A stretch of DNA of 60,730 nt. Origin: Marichromatium bheemlicum. Its GTDB lineage: Bacteria; Pseudomonadota; Gammaproteobacteria; Chromatiales; Chromatiaceae. The notes beneath the pieces were generated by a model. The model made no database searches and was not told the DNA's origin. It worked only from the letters and a program-made list of their open reading frames with translations. The DNA is taken from contig NZ_JAAXKX010000020.1 of NCBI RefSeq assembly GCF_012276755.1, forward strand, positions 1-60,730, given 5' to 3'. Positions 56,084 to 60,730 of the stretch are shown piece by piece. A program made the translations under genes and the position numbers. Position 1 is the stretch's first letter. Each line of letters starts with the position of its first letter.

Positions 56084-56823
56084 GTAACGCGCGCCAGGGC
56101 GGCGAAGTCGACCTCGGCGCCGATCCCGCCACTGAGCGCACGGCCGCCATAGACACGCTGACAGGCGGCCACCCCGGCCGTACCGGTGCAATGGGTCGGC
56201 AATACCCACTCGACCCCGAGATCCTGCAAGGCCGTCACCGTCGCACTAATCTCTGCGGGCGCGGCACGCATCAGGTGCAACCCGCCGATCACCCAGCGCA
56301 CCGGGGCACCGGTCAGCATGCGGGCTCGGCTCACCAAGGCCTCGATACCGGGGTGGGCACAGCCACTGATCAGGGCGATACCGAAGCCGGTGTCGATCAC
56401 CAACGCCTGCTCGTCGGGCGGCCCCTCCAAACGACCAGTCGAATGGATCCCGGGTGCCAGCGGGTGCGGCTCGGCCCCAACCACGACCAGCTCGCCACAA
56501 AGGCCGGCGAGGTCCTCGACCAGGTGCGCCGAGAACCCGTCATGGACGACACAGGTCAGCTGCGGGTTGGCGTCGAGCACCACGTCCAGACCACCGATGT
56601 GATCCCAGTGCTGGTGCGACAGGAAGACCTGGTCCAGGGTCGCAGGATCGATGCCTTGGGCACGCATACGCCGCAACAACGCCGGGCCATTGCTACCGGT
56701 ATCGAACAGTAGCCGCTGCCCATTGACCCGCACCAGTGCGGCGAACCCCCACAGCGTGCGTGGTCCGCCTGCGGGATCATGATTGTCGAACAGGATGGTC
56801 AGGTCGGATGGGATCACCGGCAT
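56074..56823 (-). CDS. Metallo-beta-lactamase-fold hydrolase (COG1237-like)
   Basis: A 249-residue enzyme with the metal motif LSHQHWDHIGG (HxHxDH, about residue 70), GCAHPG and a late THCTG. It resembles the group that includes archaeal methanopterin phosphate synthase relatives and many uncharacterised bacterial MBL proteins. The N-terminus (ILFDNHDPAGGPRTLWGFAALVRVNGQRLLFDTGSNG) fits that group. The substrate is unknown, and no pathway neighbours help. Confidence 0.82.
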   Translation of the reverse strand: MPVIPSDLTILFDNHDPAGGPRTLWGFAALVRVNGQRLLFDTGSNGPALLRRMRAQGIDPATLDQVFLSHQHWDHIGGLDVVLDANPQLTCVVHDGFSAHLVEDLAGLCGELVVVGAEPHPLAPGIHSTGRLEGPPDEQALVIDTGFGIALISGCAHPGIEALVSRARMLTGAPVRWVIGGLHLMRAAPAEISATVTALQDLGVEWVLPTHCTGTAGVAACQRVYGGRALSGGIGAEVDFAALARVTQR

Positions 56824-56909
56824 CTCCTCAAGCTAGGTATGGCTCGAGTCTCGATGCCGACGGCATCCGCAGGCGATGAAAAAGCGCAACCCGAGCCGCG
56901 CGGCCCCCG

Positions 56910-57821
56910 TCAGTGGGCGTCGTCCTGTGTCCAGCAACCCTGCATCGCCTCGTCGCTGAGCGCGGCCAACACCTCGTCGTTGAACTCGAGTTCCTGACGG
57001 GCATCGTCGAGATAGGCGAGCATCTCAGGGGCATCCTGATTGCTCTGGGCCAGGGCGCGCAGATAGTAGGCGAGTTTGGCCACCGCGATCAGGGTGCGCA
57101 CCCGCGCATCGGCGAGCTTGACCGCCAGGGGATCATGGTGGTGATAGATCGCCAGGGTGGTGTAGCCAGGCAGTTGCCAGGTACCGGCGAGCAGGAACCC
57201 CACAGTGGTGTGATCGACCCCGAGGGCCTTGCGTTCGTGCTCGAGCAGGGCGCTCGGGGTCGCGGCATGGAGGATCCAGACAGTGGCATAGTCCTCGAGC
57301 TGATCGGCAAAGATGAGGCTGCCGACATCGTGCATCAGCCCGAACAGGTAGGCCTCCTCGGGGTCGATGCAGCCGGTCCGCCTGGCCACGGCGACGGCAG
57401 CACGGGCCTGCTCCATGATCGACTCCCAGACCACTCGGGCCGCGCCGCCCTGGCTGTGGCGCAACGCGCGTTCGATGGCATCGGCCGAGGCCAGTGCTGC
57501 AACCCGCCGGATACCCATCATCGCCACCGCCTGGTGAACGCTGGAGACCTTGGTTCGTGCCCCGAACAGTGGCGAATTGACCGTCTTGAGCACCTGCCCG
57601 GAGATCGCCAGGTCCTGAGCGATGAGATCGGCGGCAATCTTGAGGTCGGGCTCGGGGCGATTGAGCTCCTTACGCAACGCCAACAGCACGTCCGGGATCT
57701 GCGGCACCACGGCCTTGCGGATCGCCTTGAAGGCGAGTTCGAGGGCCTCCTTGGACGGATAGAGCCCGGCGGGCGCGGTCGACTCGGTCGAGGGTGGGAG
57801 TTGAGACGTCGGGCTGGACAT
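56910..57821 (-). CDS. HDOD-domain signalling protein
   Basis: A protein of about 303 residues dominated by an HDOD domain (about 25-240: LRKELNRPEPDLKIAADLIAQDLAISGQVLKTVNSPLFGA, VHQAVAMMGIRRV, AYLFGLMHDVGSLIF). HDOD domains adopt the HD-phosphohydrolase fold without its full metal site and serve in signalling or stress responses. The ATG at 57821 follows GGAG by 6 bases and is preferred over 57833. The 289-base gap upstream contains nothing recognisable. Confidence 0.85.
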   Translation of the reverse strand: MSSPTSQLPPSTESTAPAGLYPSKEALELAFKAIRKAVVPQIPDVLLALRKELNRPEPDLKIAADLIAQDLAISGQVLKTVNSPLFGARTKVSSVHQAVAMMGIRRVAALASADAIERALRHSQGGAARVVWESIMEQARAAVAVARRTGCIDPEEAYLFGLMHDVGSLIFADQLEDYATVWILHAATPSALLEHERKALGVDHTTVGFLLAGTWQLPGYTTLAIYHHHDPLAVKLADARVRTLIAVAKLAYYLRALAQSNQDAPEMLAYLDDARQELEFNDEVLAALSDEAMQGCWTQDDAH

Positions 57822-58110
57822 AGGACTCTCCATGGAGGCGTGCAAACGCGATTTGCAGTCGCCAGTCGATGAGACGCACTCGCAAGATACGACCGGTCTC
57901 AAGCTCATGCTGCACGAGCCGGGTACCGCACAAGAACCGTGCGCCCGAGCACGGGAGACGATATGCGTACAGGACCCCGCACAGCGGTCGATCTCAAAAG
58001 CCTATCGAATCCCTGTGGTGGAGATTATGCGATATCTCATCTCTCGCGTCCCCGCCGGCGGCGGAGACGCGAGCCGGGGTCGAGTCACCACCGAGCCCTG
58101 GCCACCGGGA

Positions 58111-58986
58111 TCAGCCCTCGACCTGCTGGATCCCGGCGATATACCAATCTCCCGCCGGGCTGGCCCAGGCGTGCTGGATGTGCCAGACCTCGCGGAAGGG
58201 CTCGGCCGGCCCCTGCGCCTGCTCACGGATCAGGCCGGAGAAGAGGATGCTCGCAACCACCTGATCGCCATCGCGCTCGACCCCGACAAGCTCGGTCTTG
58301 AGCTGCACCACCTCGGTCGACTGGGGACCGCTGAGCTTGGCGCGCTCACGCTGGAGCTCGGCGAACAGCTCGGGGGTGGTGTACTCGGCGATGTCACGCA
58401 TATCGTCCTGGTCCCAGGCCGATTGCAGACGTACATAATGCGCCTTGGCATCCTCCAGGAAGCCGGCGGCATTGAACCAACTCGGCTGCTGCTGGGCACC
58501 GCCACCACGACGCTGACCAGCCATCCCAGGATGTGCCTGACGGGGCGGCTGACCCGGCATCACCCGACCATGGGCCCCGGCAGCCGCCGGTACCGGCCCC
58601 GCGGCCTGACGGCGCCGCAGCGCCCGAAACAGCATCACCGCGCCGAACACCAACAGCGCGATCAGCAAAAAGTCCATGAACTGGAAGCCCTCGAAACCGT
58701 CGCCGAAGAACAGCGAGGCGAGCAGACCACCGGCAGCCAGACCGGCAAGCGGCCCGAGCCAACGGCTCGCACCGCTCTTCTGCGGACGCTGGGCATTGGC
58801 CGCAGCCGGATTACGCGGCTGCGCCGCCTGCTGCTGACGCTGCGCCGGGCGCGAGGAGAGACTACTCGACTGCTTGCCGAGACTGGCACCACCTCCGAAG
58901 CGCTTGGCCTCGACGTCCGTAGGGACGGACAGAAAGCCGACCACGACCAACGCCAGGGCGGTCGTGAACAGGGTCTTGACGGTCAT
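58111..58986 (-). CDS. Tim44-like domain membrane protein
   Basis: A 291-residue protein with a signal peptide (VKTLFTTALALVVVGFLSVPTDVEA), a Gly/Gln/Ala-rich segment and one or two membrane helices (GPLAGLAAGGLLASLFFG; FLLIALLVFGAVMLFRALRRR). A C-terminal Tim44-like domain follows (about 165-291: FLEDAKAHYVRLQSAWDQDDMRDIAEYTTPELFAEL, EVWHIQHA). The domain is known from mitochondrial import and from many bacterial proteins of unknown role. AAGGAG lies before the ATG. Confidence 0.85.
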   Translation of the reverse strand: MTVKTLFTTALALVVVGFLSVPTDVEAKRFGGGASLGKQSSSLSSRPAQRQQQAAQPRNPAAANAQRPQKSGASRWLGPLAGLAAGGLLASLFFGDGFEGFQFMDFLLIALLVFGAVMLFRALRRRQAAGPVPAAAGAHGRVMPGQPPRQAHPGMAGQRRGGGAQQQPSWFNAAGFLEDAKAHYVRLQSAWDQDDMRDIAEYTTPELFAELQRERAKLSGPQSTEVVQLKTELVGVERDGDQVVASILFSGLIREQAQGPAEPFREVWHIQHAWASPAGDWYIAGIQQVEG

Positions 58987-59311
58987 TAGCGAGGATCTCC
59001 TTGCAGGTTGTCGAATCGAACCGGATCAGGACGCGACCGGCCCCATCAGGCAACGGCAAGCGGTCGTGCCAGCCCGCCCGAGCCAAAGGCATGAGGGGTA
59101 AGGGCACAGGTCACCGCCCCAGGGCGGTCAGCGATCGGGTCCGGCGGCGCTGTCCAGCGAGTCGATCACAGTCCCCGTTGACCGCGGGGGGGGGCGATCG
59201 GCATTCGCACGGACGGGGCCTTGGGGCCTCAACGGCGCGCGCATGATGGCGATGGCCACAGCGGCGGTTGGCGATCGTGACCGAAACGCTCCGCAACGCC
59301 GTGGCGCGCGG
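58987..59311. other. Gap between the Tim44-like and ferredoxin genes
   Basis: No gene, RNA or clear hairpin is seen. A run of nine to ten G bases lies near 59185. The promoter of the Tim44-like gene is presumably at its left edge. Confidence 0.5.
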
Positions 59312-60627
<1,316 letters not shown>

Positions 60628-60730
60628 TCACCCTTTTCTAATATTCTGTTTCTTGGAAAGCGTTGATTTCTCTGGCTTATCCGGTGCCTCGAAGATGAGC
60701 TTGAATAGGTAACGCGCATCCCAGCCGGCC
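60628..60730 (-). CDS. Possible C-terminal fragment of a gene running off the window
   Basis: On the minus strand a frame open from the window edge ends in TGA at 60628 and reads AGWDARYLFKLIFEAPDKPE, then a basic tail ending NIRKG. Composition is less GC-rich than the host. I do not recognise it. At 33 codons it could be chance, but the sequence looks protein-like. Confidence 0.3.
   Translation of the reverse strand, partial: AGWDARYLFKLIFEAPDKPEKSTLSKKQNIRKG

Overview
The window is GC-rich, densely coding bacterial DNA with a gammaproteobacterial chromosomal replication core: rpmH, rnpA, yidD, yidC and mnmE run leftward, and dnaA, dnaN, recF and gyrB run rightward from the same intergenic region. 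Nickel-hydrogenase maturation genes (hupK-like, hypC, hypD, hypE), a ferredoxin of the Allochromatium vinosum type and a likely persulfide-sensing ArsR regulator suggest a purple sulfur bacterium of the Chromatiaceae. That placement is inferred from gene content and was not tested by any search.

Left to right: 1-85 is a homopolymeric G/C run, probably an assembly artefact. An ammonium channel follows, then a leftward cluster that looks Fur-controlled (TonB receptor, two half-size ABC transporters, a small-molecule methyltransferase). Next come spermidine synthase and a sensor kinase / REC-PAS regulator / ArsR operon (8.6-13.1 kb), a repeat-filled gap, a TPR protein, an MTS-domain methyltransferase and the hupK-hypCDE cluster (15.1-18.7 kb). 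These are followed by a PAP2 phosphatase, a Cache-domain protein, an XRE and a LysR regulator, tatABC with a C-terminally extended TatC, and hisB-hisA-hisI-hisE without hisH or hisF.

From about 26.97 to 35.57 kb lies an integrative element inserted at the 3' end of mnmE. It has a 13-bp imperfect direct repeat at its ends, a tyrosine integrase, an AT-rich unknown gene, an AlpA regulator, a DUF927 primase/helicase, a TubC-docking-like protein, a coiled-coil DNA-binding-like protein, and a non-coding tail with two families of 11-bp tandem repeats that look like replication iterons. The int-alpA-primase layout resembles phage satellites (PICI/P4 type). No packaging, capsid or conjugation genes were recognised.

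Right of the element is the origin region. rnpA has no ATG, GTG or TTG start and probably begins at a CTG overlapping the rpmH stop. Five parS partition sites lie within 860 bp of recF and the recF-gyrB gap, two of them inside the recF coding sequence. Beyond gyrB come gatB, a DUF6544-type protein, a ClC channel, an ABC/GldG/DUF4340 export operon, mutM, a metallo-beta-lactamase-fold enzyme, an HDOD protein, a Tim44-like protein, a ferredoxin and coaD. A possible partial gene runs off the right edge.

Four intergenic regions (13.2-13.8, 26.8-27.0, 48.8-49.0 and 50.85-51.16 kb) carry one dispersed palindromic repeat family whose ends read roughly TTGAACCGCAAAGGCGC and which is often flanked by 7-bp CCAGCNN/CTGGCGG arrays. 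I know of no name for it.
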